This document shows positions 24,634 through 33,578 of a DNA stretch of 64,000 nucleotides, one piece after another. Where the stretch lies: positions 434,001 through 498,000 of the forward strand of contig NZ_JAFDSS010000001.1 in the NCBI RefSeq assembly GCF_017831975.1, given 5' to 3'. The notes beneath the pieces were generated by a model. The model made no database searches and was not told the DNA's origin. It was given only the letters and a program-made list of their open reading frames with translations. The translations under genes were made by a program, and so were the position numbers. This stretch comes from Microbacterium terrae (lineage in GTDB: Bacteria; Actinomycetota; Actinomycetes; Actinomycetales; Microbacteriaceae). Numbering within the stretch: the stretch's first letter is position 1; each line of letters starts with the position of its first letter.

Positions 24634-25809
24634 CTAGAGGGCGACGCGGTAGTCGTAGGTCGCCGCCGTCGACTTCTCGGTGACGAGGTGACGGAAGACC
24701 CAGCGCAGCATCGCATCCTGGAACACCCGTGCCACGGGCCCGGCAGTCTTCGAGCTGCTCGAGCGTGCACCGTCTGCGACGATCCGTTCGACCCGCTTTC
24801 TGCGGGCGCTCTCGAAGGCCGCGAATCGATCGGTCGGCGTTCCGCGTCCGTCACGGAGGCAGGACGCCAGGACCACCGCGTCCTCGAGCGCCATCGATGC
24901 TCCCTGCCCGGAGCTGGGCGAGGGGGCGTGAAGCGCGTCGCCGATGATCGCGAGGTTTCCGCGGTGCCATTTGCGCACCCTCGGCAGGTCGTGGGTGGGA
25001 TCGGCTGCGAGCTCGACGGTGCTGCTCGAGATCAACGCTGCGAACGGTCCGGCGTCGTCGCGCGCGAGTTCGGCCAGGTGGACCCGCCACTGGTCGTCGC
25101 TTGTCGCCGCTCGCTCGGCGGGAGAGATGACGGCGTGCGGTTCGTTCACGAACCAGACGACATCGCCCTGCGGGGTCGGCAGGGCACCGAAGAAGGCTTT
25201 GCGACCGAAGACGAAGGTCCATGCCTCGGGTTCGAATCCGGCCGAGGCTGCGGCTCCCGGTGCGATTCCCCCGAAGTTGAGCAGGCCGACGTAACGTCCG
25301 TGTGGTCCGTCGGGATCGATCGCGCTCCGCACCACCGAGCGTATGCCGTCCGCGCCGATGACGATATCCGCTTCGATGCGGCTGCCGTCGGCGAGTGTGA
25401 CGCTCGCGCCCGCATCGGAGGTCTCCGCGCCGCGGACGGATGCCGTGTACCGCACGTCGATTCCCCGGGAGCGCGCCTCGCCCATCAACGCGGCAGACAG
25501 GTCGGGTCTGCGGAACGAGAGGGCCGGTGTGCCGTCGTCGAGGGGACGGCCCAACGACAGGCGCCCGAGCTCTCGCCCGGTGGCGCCGAGCATGATGTTC
25601 CGCGACGTCGGGACTCCGAGCGCGCGGACCGGGTCGAGCGCGTCGAGCGCGTCGAGCGCCGCCAGGCCGTTCGGTGCAATCGTGAACCACGATCCGGCAG
25701 CTCGATCTGCGCTCGAACGCTCGAGGATGACGGACTCGATGCCGACGGAGTGAAGAGCCATCGCCGTTGCCGGACCGGCGATTCCGCCGCCGACGATGAT
25801 CGCCTGCAT
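24634..25809 (-). CDS. FAD-dependent aromatic monooxygenase (PHBH fold)
   Basis: A 391-residue flavoprotein hydroxylase: GGGIAGPATAMAL Rossmann motif at residues 7-19, the DG motif in GADGIRSVVR near 160, and GDALHAPSPSSGQGASMALED near 285, the FAD ribityl-binding GD motif. These NAD(P)H-using enzymes hydroxylate aromatic or polyketide-like compounds, and homologues can inactivate antibiotics. The ATG at 25809 has AGGGAG upstream. It is divergent from a MarR gene across a 60-bp gap with an operator-like repeat, so induction by its substrate is likely. No arsenic link. Confidence 0.88.
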   Translation of the reverse strand: MQAIIVGGGIAGPATAMALHSVGIESVILERSSADRAAGSWFTIAPNGLAALDALDALDPVRALGVPTSRNIMLGATGRELGRLSLGRPLDDGTPALSFRRPDLSAALMGEARSRGIDVRYTASVRGAETSDAGASVTLADGSRIEADIVIGADGIRSVVRSAIDPDGPHGRYVGLLNFGGIAPGAAASAGFEPEAWTFVFGRKAFFGALPTPQGDVVWFVNEPHAVISPAERAATSDDQWRVHLAELARDDAGPFAALISSSTVELAADPTHDLPRVRKWHRGNLAIIGDALHAPSPSSGQGASMALEDAVVLASCLRDGRGTPTDRFAAFESARRKRVERIVADGARSSSSKTAGPVARVFQDAMLRWVFRHLVTEKSTAATYDYRVAL

Positions 25810-25830
25810 CGTATGCTCCCTGGTGTTGGT

Positions 25831-25858
25831 TCGAATCTCAGATGATTCGATATTCGAA
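25831..25858. promoter_or_regulatory. MarR operator-like repeats
   Basis: TCGAATC (25831-25837) and GATTCGA (25844-25850) are a perfect 7-bp inverted repeat with a 6-base spacer; TTCGATATTCGAA at 25846-25858 adds an overlapping dyad. They fill the gap between the monooxygenase and MarR starts and are the likely MarR binding site. Confidence 0.65.
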
Positions 25859-25869
25859 AGGATACGAGA

Positions 25870-26382
25870 ATGACGGCGTCGCGTCAAGAAGCCATGGACC
25901 ATGCGGGCCGCATCTTGCAGCGGTATCAACGCAGCGTGCAGCGCTTCGACGACGCGGTCGGACGATCCTTGGGCCTGAACATGGCCGACATGCGCTGCCT
26001 CGACTGCCTCAGCGAGGGGCCCCACAGCGCCGGCGAGATCGCCGATGCGACGGGTCTGCGTCCAGCGGCGACCACGGCGCTGATCGATCGGCTGACCGTG
26101 CGAGGCCTGGTGCGACGCACCCCCTCGCCCGACGACAGGAGACGAGTGCTCGTCGAACTCACCGAGGAGGGGCAGACGCGGGTGTGGGAGGCGTACGGAC
26201 CCATGGTCGAGGAGGGCGCCGTCGTCTTCGGCGACCTCAGCGCCGACGACATCATCGCGCTGTCGTCGGTGCTCGAGCGCATGACCGAGCTCACCGAGCG
26301 ACACCGCGCCCGTGTCGAACACCCGGGAGGTCGCGCCGCGCGCTCCACACGGACTCCCGCAGGCGACGGGTCGCTCGAGTGA
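25870..26382 (+). CDS. MarR-family transcriptional regulator
   Basis: A 170-residue winged-helix protein with the MarR DNA-binding core (SAGEIADATGLRPAATTALI, then the wing VRRTPSPDDRRRVLVEL, residues about 57-98) and flanking dimerisation helices. GAAAGG precedes the ATG at 25870. The divergent FAD monooxygenase and the inverted repeats between them make a substrate-sensing repressor pair likely. The last 25 residues are basic and probably disordered. Confidence 0.92.
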   Translation: MTASRQEAMDHAGRILQRYQRSVQRFDDAVGRSLGLNMADMRCLDCLSEGPHSAGEIADATGLRPAATTALIDRLTVRGLVRRTPSPDDRRRVLVELTEEGQTRVWEAYGPMVEEGAVVFGDLSADDIIALSSVLERMTELTERHRARVEHPGGRAARSTRTPAGDGSLE

Positions 26383-26519
26383 TCACGCCGGCCCGGTATC
26401 GCCGGTCTCGGCGCTGACTCGGACGGAGGGCCCGACGCCCGTGCGGCAGAATCGACAGCAGTCGACGCAGCCACCGGAGGGCTTCGTCGGATGCAGCGGT
26501 GCTGAGCGGAAGGTGGACG

Positions 26520-27278
26520 ATGGCGACACGGATCCTGGTGTGGGGCGAGAACCACCACGATGTGCACGATGCGCGCACGCGTGAGATCTACCCCGAGACG
26601 ATGCACGGCACGATCGCCGGAGCGCTCGCCGCGCAGCTCGGCGCCGACGCTCGCGTCGACACGGCGACGCTCGACCAGCCCGAGCACGGGCTGACGGAGG
26701 AGCGGCTCGCCGACACCGACGTGCTGTACTGGTGGGGTCACGTGCAGCACCATGCCGTCGACGACGCGATCGTGGAGCGGGTGCATCGCCACGTGCTGTC
26801 GGGTATGGGGTTGGTCGTGCTCCACTCCGGCCACTTCTCGAAGATCTTCATCCGCCTCATGGGCACGACGTGCGCACTGCGCTGGCGCAGTGACCGTGAC
26901 CGCGAGGTGGTGTGGACCGTCGACCCGGCGCATCCCCTCGCCCAAGGCGTGCCGCAGCCCTTCATCATCGACGAGCAGGAGATGTACGGCGAGTTCTTCG
27001 ATGTGCCGCGGCCCGACGAGCTCGTCTTCGTGTCGGGCTTCTCGGGCGGCGAAGTCTTCCGCTCGGGCATGACCTACCGTCGAGGCCTCGGCAGGGTCTT
27101 CTACTTCTCGCCAGGTGATCAGGACTTTCCGGTGTACCACCACCCCGCGGTGCAGCGGGTGCTCGCGAACGCCGCGTCGTGGGCCGCCCCGGACCGGCCG
27201 CGCGAGCTGCCGCGGCTGGCGATGTATCTGCCGGGCGAGTTCGACGTTCCGCGCGAGTGGACGGGGGAGCCGCAGTGA
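26520..27278 (+). CDS. ThuA-domain protein
   Basis: A 252-residue ThuA-like protein, a glutamine-amidotransferase-like fold linked to sugar utilisation: ILVWGENHHDVH start, DVLYWWGHVQHH, GLVVLHSGHFSKIF and GRVFYFSPGDQDFP segments are characteristic. The biochemical role is unsettled; ThuA in trehalose use acts with ThuB, a Gfo/Idh dehydrogenase. Here too a Gfo/Idh gene follows with a GTGA overlap, giving a coupled pair. GGAAGG precedes the ATG at 26520. A divergent regulator and glycosidase just downstream point to sugar catabolism. Confidence 0.88.
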   Translation: MATRILVWGENHHDVHDARTREIYPETMHGTIAGALAAQLGADARVDTATLDQPEHGLTEERLADTDVLYWWGHVQHHAVDDAIVERVHRHVLSGMGLVVLHSGHFSKIFIRLMGTTCALRWRSDRDREVVWTVDPAHPLAQGVPQPFIIDEQEMYGEFFDVPRPDELVFVSGFSGGEVFRSGMTYRRGLGRVFYFSPGDQDFPVYHHPAVQRVLANAASWAAPDRPRELPRLAMYLPGEFDVPREWTGEPQ

Positions 27279-28348
27279 GAGACGTCGTGATCGTCGGCGC
27301 CGGGGGAATGGGGCGCGCGTGGGCCGGGGCCATCCAGTCCCGCGATGACGCCCGCGTGGTCGGTGTCGTCGATATCGTCGACGGTGCAGCTGAGCGGATG
27401 ATCGCCGACCGCGGGTTGAGCGCTGTCGCACATCGCAGCATCGACTCCGCTCTCGCGGCCCCGGTGGACCTGGTCGTCAACGCCACGATTCCGGAGGCGC
27501 ACTACGACGTCAGCGCCGCTGCCCTGCGCGCCGGGGTGCCGGTGCTCTCCGAGAAGCCGGTGGTGCCCACCGTCGAAGAGGCGCTGCGGCTGGCGGCTCT
27601 GTCGGACCTCACCGGCACACCGCTCTCGACGAGTCAGTCGCGATCGTTCAGCGCCGGAATGTCGGCATTCGCCGCAGCGGTCGACGAGGTGGGCGGCACC
27701 CAGCAGCTGAGCGCCCAGTTCTTCGAAGGTCCGCGGTTCGGCGGATTCCGTGACGAGATGCCGCATCCGCTGCTGGTGGACATGGCCATCCACACGCTCG
27801 ACGCCGCTCGCCTGCTGATCGGCTCGCGGCCTGAGTCGGTCTACTGCGAGGAGTTCAACCCCGACTGGAGCTGGTACGAGGGAGACGCCTCGGCGATCGC
27901 CGTGTTCTCGTTCGCCGGGGGAGCGCGATTCACCTACGACGGCAGTTGGTGCGCCGATGGGGCTCGCACGTCGTGGAACGGCCTGTGGCGGGCGGGTGGC
28001 CCGCACGGCGCCGTGTCGTGGGACGGCGAGACGGTCGTCGAGCGGCACGTACGCGATGAGGATGCCCGTCCCCTCGCGCTGCCCGAGGGTGAGCTCGAGG
28101 CGCTCGACGCGACGCTCGAGCAGTTCCTCCGCGAGGTCGACGGCGGCCCTGCCTCATGGGGTGGTGTGCGCACGAACGTGTGGACGCTCGCGATGGTCGA
28201 AGGGGCGGTGCTGTCGGCCGGGTCGGGGCGACGCGTCTCGATGGCCGAGGTCTTCCGCGCGGCGCACGCTGCAGCGCTCCGCGCGGCCGACCCCGACGTG
28301 CGTGAGGTGCTCGAGAGCTGGCCAGACCCCTGGCCGCCGGCGCGCTGA
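27275..28348 (+). CDS. Gfo/Idh/MocA-family oxidoreductase
   Basis: A 357-residue NAD(P)-dependent dehydrogenase: N-terminal VIVGAGGMGRAWA Rossmann motif, the family EKP motif in LSEKPVV near residue 93, and the C-terminal beta-sheet domain with HPLLVDMAIHTLD. It probably oxidises a sugar or sugar derivative, possibly to a 3-keto form as for ThuB-like enzymes. GTG 27275 overlaps the ThuA stop. It ends 28 bp before the convergent DeoR/LacI-type regulator gene. Confidence 0.9.
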   Translation: MRDVVIVGAGGMGRAWAGAIQSRDDARVVGVVDIVDGAAERMIADRGLSAVAHRSIDSALAAPVDLVVNATIPEAHYDVSAAALRAGVPVLSEKPVVPTVEEALRLAALSDLTGTPLSTSQSRSFSAGMSAFAAAVDEVGGTQQLSAQFFEGPRFGGFRDEMPHPLLVDMAIHTLDAARLLIGSRPESVYCEEFNPDWSWYEGDASAIAVFSFAGGARFTYDGSWCADGARTSWNGLWRAGGPHGAVSWDGETVVERHVRDEDARPLALPEGELEALDATLEQFLREVDGGPASWGGVRTNVWTLAMVEGAVLSAGSGRRVSMAEVFRAAHAAALRAADPDVREVLESWPDPWPPAR

Positions 28349-28375
28349 TGCCTCAACGGTGCGTGCCGGGCGCGA

Positions 28376-29473
28376 CTAGGTGATCCGCACCGTGGACTCG
28401 CGCAGATGCAGGGTCGGCAGCACGAGGGTGCGCTGAATCGGCCGTCGCGCGCCCTCGGTGAGTCGTCCCACGATGGTCTCGACGGCGAGTCGGCCGACGT
28501 GCTGCTTCGAGGGGCGCAGCGCGGTGATCGGCGGCTCGGCGTTCTCGGCCACCTCGTCGTCGTAGGCGAGGATCGCGAGATCGGCGGGGACCGACCACCC
28601 GGTGTCGCGGGCGTACTGCTGGATGCGAACCGCCTCCGGGTCGGAATGGACGAGCACCGCCGTCGTGCCGGTCGCGCGGCAACGCTCGAGCAGTCTGGCG
28701 ATCTCGGCGTCACGCGAGGGTCCCTCCATGACCTCGAGCGGGATGTCGAGGTCGACCAGACACTCCAGGCCGAGCTCGGTGACCGCGCGATCCCAGCCCC
28801 GACGCAGCGGCAGAGACGTCGGGGAGCCGGCGGAGGTGACGATCCCGACGCGGCGGTGGCCGACGGATGCCAGGTGATCAGCGGCGAGCGACCCGCCGAA
28901 GACGTGGTCGGTCGTCACCCACTCGAGGCGGGTGAGGGCCAGCGCTGAGGGGGCGCGGCGCTCGACCAGCACCACGGGGATCGGCAGCGACTCGAGCCAG
29001 TGCAGGAGCGCTCGCCCATCGGCGCCCAGGGTCTCCGGTGCGACGAGCAGCCCGTGGAGGGTTCCGGAATCGACGAGCGAGCCGATCTGTCGTCGCTGGT
29101 CGGCCACGGAGTAACTGGCGCCGCGCAGCACGAGCTGAACGCCGAGTTCGGTCGCCGCCGCGCGGGCGCCCACGATGATGTGCGGCCAGTAGTAGGTGAG
29201 CGACGGGGTGACCATGCCGACGCGGAACCGGGTCGGGGCCGCCGTCGTCTCGAGGGGAACCGTCGTGTCGAGGCGGCTGCGCAGAGTGGCGCCGCCGTGT
29301 ACGCGGGTGAGCAGGCCACGATCGGCCAGCTGACCGATGTCGCGACGAATCGTCAGCTCGGCGACGCCGAGCGTGCGCGCCAGGTCCGCCACGCGAACGG
29401 CTCCGGTGCGACGGAGCTCATCGAGGATGTGCTCACGGCGTGAGATTCCGAACGGCGACGATGCGGGGTCCAT
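28376..29473 (-). CDS. DeoR-type HTH fused to LacI-type sugar-binding domain
   Basis: A 365-residue hybrid regulator. Residues 10-65 are a DeoR winged helix (RREHILDELRRTGAVRVADL, TIRRDIGQLADRGLL) rather than a LacI headpiece, while residues about 85-360 are the LacI/periplasmic-binding fold (VGMVTPSLTYYW, DHVFGGSLAADHLASVGHRR, LAILAYDDEVAE). It should sense a sugar and control the divergent secreted GH43 gene, and perhaps the ThuA-Gfo/Idh pair. Two matching operator dyads lie directly upstream of its ATG at 29473. Confidence 0.88.
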   Translation of the reverse strand: MDPASSPFGISRREHILDELRRTGAVRVADLARTLGVAELTIRRDIGQLADRGLLTRVHGGATLRSRLDTTVPLETTAAPTRFRVGMVTPSLTYYWPHIIVGARAAATELGVQLVLRGASYSVADQRRQIGSLVDSGTLHGLLVAPETLGADGRALLHWLESLPIPVVLVERRAPSALALTRLEWVTTDHVFGGSLAADHLASVGHRRVGIVTSAGSPTSLPLRRGWDRAVTELGLECLVDLDIPLEVMEGPSRDAEIARLLERCRATGTTAVLVHSDPEAVRIQQYARDTGWSVPADLAILAYDDEVAENAEPPITALRPSKQHVGRLAVETIVGRLTEGARRPIQRTLVLPTLHLRESTVRIT

Positions 29474-29497
29474 GCCCAGTCACTGTAGCGGGCTGGT

Positions 29498-29531
29498 TCG
29501 TATCTGTACGAGCAGGATCGAATATGTTCGA
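29498..29531. promoter_or_regulatory. Twin dyad operators for the DeoR/LacI-type regulator
   Basis: TCGTATCTGTACGA (29498-29511) and TCGAATATGTTCGA (29518-29531) have the same plan, a 5-bp inverted repeat of TCGWA around four bases, and are 20 bp apart centre to centre, about two helical turns. They lie between the regulator and the GH43 gene, so one protein could bind both on the same DNA face. Confidence 0.7.
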
Positions 29532-29625
29532 ATCGCTTTTCGCCGGCGACGAACCCATTGCACAATCCACCTGCGCCCACGGTGTGGTGCGGCGCGAAGT
29601 TCCCAACGGGTCGAAGGAGAAACGG

Positions 29626-32600
29626 GTGGACGGGTCGAAGACGACGAGAAGAGGACTTCCGCGGATGCTGGCGGCCGTCGCCGGCGTCGCTGCGGTGATC
29701 GCGGCGACATTGGTGACGCCGACGGCTGCGGTTGCCACGCCCCCAGGCGCGATCGCGCACTATCCGCTGAACTCGACGACGAAGCTGGCCGATCTCGACG
29801 GTGCACATGCGTTCACGTCGAATGCGGTGGTGAACCCCACCTGGACGGCCGACTATCTCGATCTGACCGCATCCGGCAGCTATCTCGCCGACAACGCCTT
29901 CGCGGGCTTCACGCTCTCGGGCGAATCCGCGGCGACATTCGCAGTGGACGTCTTCCTGCCGGTGTCTGCCACCGGCACCGCGAACTCGACGCTCGTGACG
30001 TACGGCTCGAACCCCACGACTGCGAACATCTCGGTGCGCCCGTTCCACACGGCCGACACCGCCGCGGTCACCATCACGAGCGGCGGCACGACCTCGGTGG
30101 TCGCGACCTTCCCCGCGCTCCGGAAGGGCGTGTGGCAGAACATCGCGATCTCGTTCGCCTCGGGCTCGGAGGTCGCCGTCTTCGTCGACGGCGACGAGGT
30201 CGCACGCGCAGCGACCACGCGAACGCTCGCCGCGATCGGCAACGGCGTGTTCCGGCTCAACCGCAACGCGACCGTGTTCACCAACGTCGCGTCGCGGTAC
30301 CGCGACCTGCTCGTCTACGACCGGGCGCTCACCCCGGCCGAAGCGACCGATCTCGCGGCGGCGAACGCCCAGTTCGCGGTGGATCAGGTGGCCGCCGGTC
30401 TCGCTGCCGACGGCGTCGTGTACGAGGACCTCGATCTGCCGGCGGTTCCCGGCATGACCTGGTCGACCAGCGACGCCGACGTCGTCACCGCTGATGGAAT
30501 CGTCACCCGGCCCTCGACCGAGGCGGGCGACGCCCAGGTCACGCTCACCGTCAGCCACGACCGGGCGGGCTCCACCTGGAGTGCGTCGCGAGAGTTCACG
30601 GTTCCTGCCATCGAGGTATACGACGGCGTTCCCGTCGGCGAGACCTGGTACGACACCGCAGGCGATTCGATCCAGGCTCACGGAGGCGGCTTCCTCGAGC
30701 ACGACGGCGTCTACTACTGGGCGGGCGAAGACAAGTCGCACGACAACGCGAGCTTCAACGGCGTGAACCTCTACCGCTCAGACGATCTGCTCAACTGGAC
30801 CTTCGTCGACCAGATCCTCTCGCCCGACGCCGCAGGCCTCGACTGCGGGACGAAGGGCGACGCGACGTGCAAGGTCGAGCGGCCCAAGCTCATCTACAAC
30901 GAATCGAACGACACGTTCGTGCTGTACGGGCACTGGGAGGTGCGCGAGTCGTACGGCCCGTCGCAGCTCGTCGCCGCAGTCAGCTCCACGGGCATCGACG
31001 GCGAGTACACGGTGCTGTGGCACGAGCGTCCGGGGACCACGGCGGCGAGCACGGCGAACACCGTGCTCGGAGCGAACGGCTATCTGTCGCGCGACTTCAC
31101 CGCGTATGTCGCGCCCGACGGCACGGGGTACATCATCTCGGCGCAGGGCAGCGGCGACACCCGCATCTACCCGTTGTCCGCCGACTACACGAAGCTCGAC
31201 ATCGACGCGTCCTACCCGATCACGGGCCACCACCGCGAGGCGCCGGCGATCACGTACATCGACGGGTTCTACTACCTGTTCACCTCGGCGCAGTCCGGGT
31301 GGTACGCCAACCAGACCGTGTACGTCTACACCGACGATCTGACCCAGGACGTCTGGTCCGATCAGATCCCGGTCGGCAACAACACGAGCTTCAAGAGCCA
31401 GCCGACCAACATCATGTCGATCGGCGATGAATCGACCGGTCAGGGTTACGTCTACATGGGCGACCGGTGGACGCCCGAGAAGCTCGGAGGGTCGACGTAC
31501 GTGTGGCTGCCGATCGACCTCGGCGACACGCGTGCGGACGGCTCGCGCGAGCTGGACTTCACCTACATGACGGACTGGTCGTTCGATGCGGCGAGCGGGG
31601 AGATCGTGCGGCCCGACGTCGTGAGCGTGTCCGCCGGAAAGACGGCGTCGTCGACCGGAGGCGGTTCGGCCTCGCCCGCGTACGGCACGGCGGCGCCCAC
31701 CGTCGCGGCGAACGTCGCGAACGACGGCATCGCCTACAACCTGGCGACCCAGGGTTCGGACACGCACTTCTTCTCGCCGACGCTCAACGTCGCGCAGAGC
31801 GTCGCCGGCGGTGGCATCCTGTACGACTGGCAGGTCGATCTCGGCGGCGCATACGACCTCGACCGTGCCGACATCGCGTGGCGCAACTACAACGGCTCGG
31901 AACCGTACAGCCAGTACCTGCTGTACGGCAGCGTCGACGGCGCCGAGTGGACCGTGCTGAAGGACAACTCCGCCAACCGCACCGTCGGGTTCACCTCGGA
32001 TGACGTCGACGGGCGTTACCGCCACGTGCGCCTCGAGGTGCTCCGGGTCTTCAACGCCCACAACGGCAACAGCGCGACGTGGGCATCGGGGCTCGTCGAA
32101 GTCGACATCGTCGCTCATCCCGACACGGCGAAGCCGGTCGCGACGCTCGTGACTCCGGCGACGGCGGGCCCGTTCCCGACGGTGCAGATCCAGGTGGATG
32201 CGACGGATGACGTGGGCCTCAAGCGCATCGTCGCCAACATCTACCAGGGGAAGACGCTCGTCAAGAGCACGCAGACGCCGATGGCCGGTGCGCTCGCCGG
32301 GTCGCACTCCGCCACGGTGACGCTGCCCGACGGGTCGTACACGGTGCGCTACAACGCGGAGGACCTCGCCGGTCACATCGCCGCGACCGGAAACGTCGCC
32401 GTCACCGTCGACGCGACCCGGCCCACCGCCACCGTGAAGGAGGGCGGATCGTTCACCGTCGGCGGCGACGGATCGTACGATCTGGTCAGCTTCAAGCTCT
32501 ATGACGCCGGCAAGATCGACAAGGTCTCGATCAACGGCGTGGCGAAGGACCTGTCGGACAACGCGTGGTCGGACGTGAACTTCGTGAAGCCGGGTGTATT

Positions 32601-32682
32601 CGGCGCGGTCTCGGGAGAGAACACCCTGGTCGTGCACGACGTCGCCGGAAACACGCAGACGGTGGTCTTCACGCTGCGCTGA
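29626..32682 (+). CDS. Secreted multidomain GH43-type galactosidase
   Basis: A 1,018-residue secreted enzyme starting at GTG 29626 (AAGGAG six bases upstream). Order: twin-arginine-containing signal peptide to about residue 38 (TTRRGLPRM then a hydrophobic core and AVA), a LamG-like domain (about 45-245), a short Ig-like segment, a GH43 beta-propeller (about 330-660; IQAHGGGFLEHDGVYYWAGE, HHREAPAITYIDGFYYL) most like exo-beta-1,3-galactanases, an F5/8 type C carbohydrate-binding domain (about 670-825), and C-terminal Ig-like repeats. No sortase motif. It should trim galactan such as plant arabinogalactan outside the cell; substrate is inferred. Confidence 0.85.
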   Translation: MDGSKTTRRGLPRMLAAVAGVAAVIAATLVTPTAAVATPPGAIAHYPLNSTTKLADLDGAHAFTSNAVVNPTWTADYLDLTASGSYLADNAFAGFTLSGESAATFAVDVFLPVSATGTANSTLVTYGSNPTTANISVRPFHTADTAAVTITSGGTTSVVATFPALRKGVWQNIAISFASGSEVAVFVDGDEVARAATTRTLAAIGNGVFRLNRNATVFTNVASRYRDLLVYDRALTPAEATDLAAANAQFAVDQVAAGLAADGVVYEDLDLPAVPGMTWSTSDADVVTADGIVTRPSTEAGDAQVTLTVSHDRAGSTWSASREFTVPAIEVYDGVPVGETWYDTAGDSIQAHGGGFLEHDGVYYWAGEDKSHDNASFNGVNLYRSDDLLNWTFVDQILSPDAAGLDCGTKGDATCKVERPKLIYNESNDTFVLYGHWEVRESYGPSQLVAAVSSTGIDGEYTVLWHERPGTTAASTANTVLGANGYLSRDFTAYVAPDGTGYIISAQGSGDTRIYPLSADYTKLDIDASYPITGHHREAPAITYIDGFYYLFTSAQSGWYANQTVYVYTDDLTQDVWSDQIPVGNNTSFKSQPTNIMSIGDESTGQGYVYMGDRWTPEKLGGSTYVWLPIDLGDTRADGSRELDFTYMTDWSFDAASGEIVRPDVVSVSAGKTASSTGGGSASPAYGTAAPTVAANVANDGIAYNLATQGSDTHFFSPTLNVAQSVAGGGILYDWQVDLGGAYDLDRADIAWRNYNGSEPYSQYLLYGSVDGAEWTVLKDNSANRTVGFTSDDVDGRYRHVRLEVLRVFNAHNGNSATWASGLVEVDIVAHPDTAKPVATLVTPATAGPFPTVQIQVDATDDVGLKRIVANIYQGKTLVKSTQTPMAGALAGSHSATVTLPDGSYTVRYNAEDLAGHIAATGNVAVTVDATRPTATVKEGGSFTVGGDGSYDLVSFKLYDAGKIDKVSINGVAKDLSDNAWSDVNFVKPGVFGAVSGENTLVVHDVAGNTQTVVFTLR

Positions 32683-32714
32683 CCGGCGCGCGCCTCGCGA
32701 CGCGCGAACAACTG

Positions 32715-32746
32715 ACACCGACCTCCCGGAGACGGGAGGTCGGTGT
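32715..32746 (+). terminator. Terminator after the GH43 gene
   Basis: A perfect 14-bp inverted repeat (ACACCGACCTCCCG, loop GAGA, complement) starts 33 bp after the stop codon. There is no T run, as is common in high-GC actinobacteria. Confidence 0.75.
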
Positions 32747-32809
32747 CCGTCGTCTGCGGCCATACGCCGATCCGACTCATCGGAAGATTTTCACTATTCA
32801 GTGTTGCCA

Positions 32810-32821
32810 AGTACCGGTACT
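32810..32821. promoter_or_regulatory. Palindrome before the padR operon
   Basis: AGTACCGGTACT is a perfect 12-bp palindrome 54 bp before the PadR start; a related TACTATGTACCAGTA follows at 32828-32842. The region is unusually AT-rich for this genome. A PadR autoregulatory operator is the likeliest reading. Confidence 0.6.
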
Positions 32822-32874
32822 CATGCTTACTATGTACCAGTAGTCATCAACACTGAGTAGTTAGGAGGTCTCAG

Positions 32875-33204
32875 ATGGGCAAGCAGGAGACCGAGATGCT
32901 CAAGGGCGTTCTCGAGGGCATCGTGCTCGCGATCCTCGCCGGCCGTTCGGCATACGGCTACGAGATCACCGCGTGGCTGCGCGACCAGGGTTTCTCCGAC
33001 ATCGCCGAGGGCACCGTGTACGCGCTTCTCGTGCGCATCGAGCAGCGCGGGCTCGTCGACGTCGAGAAGGTCCCTTCGGAGAAGGGGCCGCCGCGAAAGG
33101 TGTATTCGCTCAACACGCAGGGCCGCGAACAGCTCACCGAGTTCTGGAGGACGTGGAGCTTCCTCGTAGAACGACTCGAACAGCTCCACCACGGAAAGGA
33201 TTGA
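32875..33204 (+). CDS. PadR-family transcriptional regulator
   Basis: A 109-residue PadR winged helix: VLAILAGRSAYGYEI, EGTVYALLVRIEQRGLV and the wing PRKVYSLNTQGREQL are diagnostic. TTAGGAGG lies before the ATG at 32875. It opens a four-gene operon (PadR, DUF1048, ABC ATPase, permease) and is expected to repress it until an exported drug or metabolite binds. Confidence 0.93.
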   Translation: MGKQETEMLKGVLEGIVLAILAGRSAYGYEITAWLRDQGFSDIAEGTVYALLVRIEQRGLVDVEKVPSEKGPPRKVYSLNTQGREQLTEFWRTWSFLVERLEQLHHGKD

Positions 33205-33206
33205 TC

Positions 33207-33578
33207 ATGGCAGCGAAGTGGATCGAGTTCCTCACGGGCTCGCTCGAGCAGAAGAAGCAGTACCGGCAGGCCAAGGCGCGCCTCGACGCGCTGCCTGAGC
33301 CGTATCGCACCGCCGCGGAGGCGGTCAGCCGGTACCTCATGTACAACGGCGGCATCGTCGACGGCGAGACCATGGTGCAGATGTACGTCGACCACGCCGA
33401 CCTCTGGGAGCGCGCCGTCGCCGACGGGACCCCGGTGCGCGAGATCGTCGGGAACGACCCCGTCGACTTCGCCGACGCATTCGCGCAGGCGTACGGCGGC
33501 AAGCAGTGGATCGACAAGGAGCGCGCGCGCTTGAACAAGGCGATCGACGACGCAGAAGGACAGGAGGCGGGAGCATGA
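33207..33578 (+). CDS. DUF1048 family protein
   Basis: A 123-residue soluble helical protein of the DUF1048 type (YLMYNGGIVDGETMVQMYVD, DPVDFADAFAQAY), almost always encoded between a PadR regulator and an ABC exporter. Function unknown; accessory control of the exporter has been suggested by context only. GGAAAGG precedes ATG 33207, two bases after the padR stop, and its own stop overlaps the ATPase start (ATGA). Confidence 0.88.
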   Translation: MAAKWIEFLTGSLEQKKQYRQAKARLDALPEPYRTAAEAVSRYLMYNGGIVDGETMVQMYVDHADLWERAVADGTPVREIVGNDPVDFADAFAQAYGGKQWIDKERARLNKAIDDAEGQEAGA

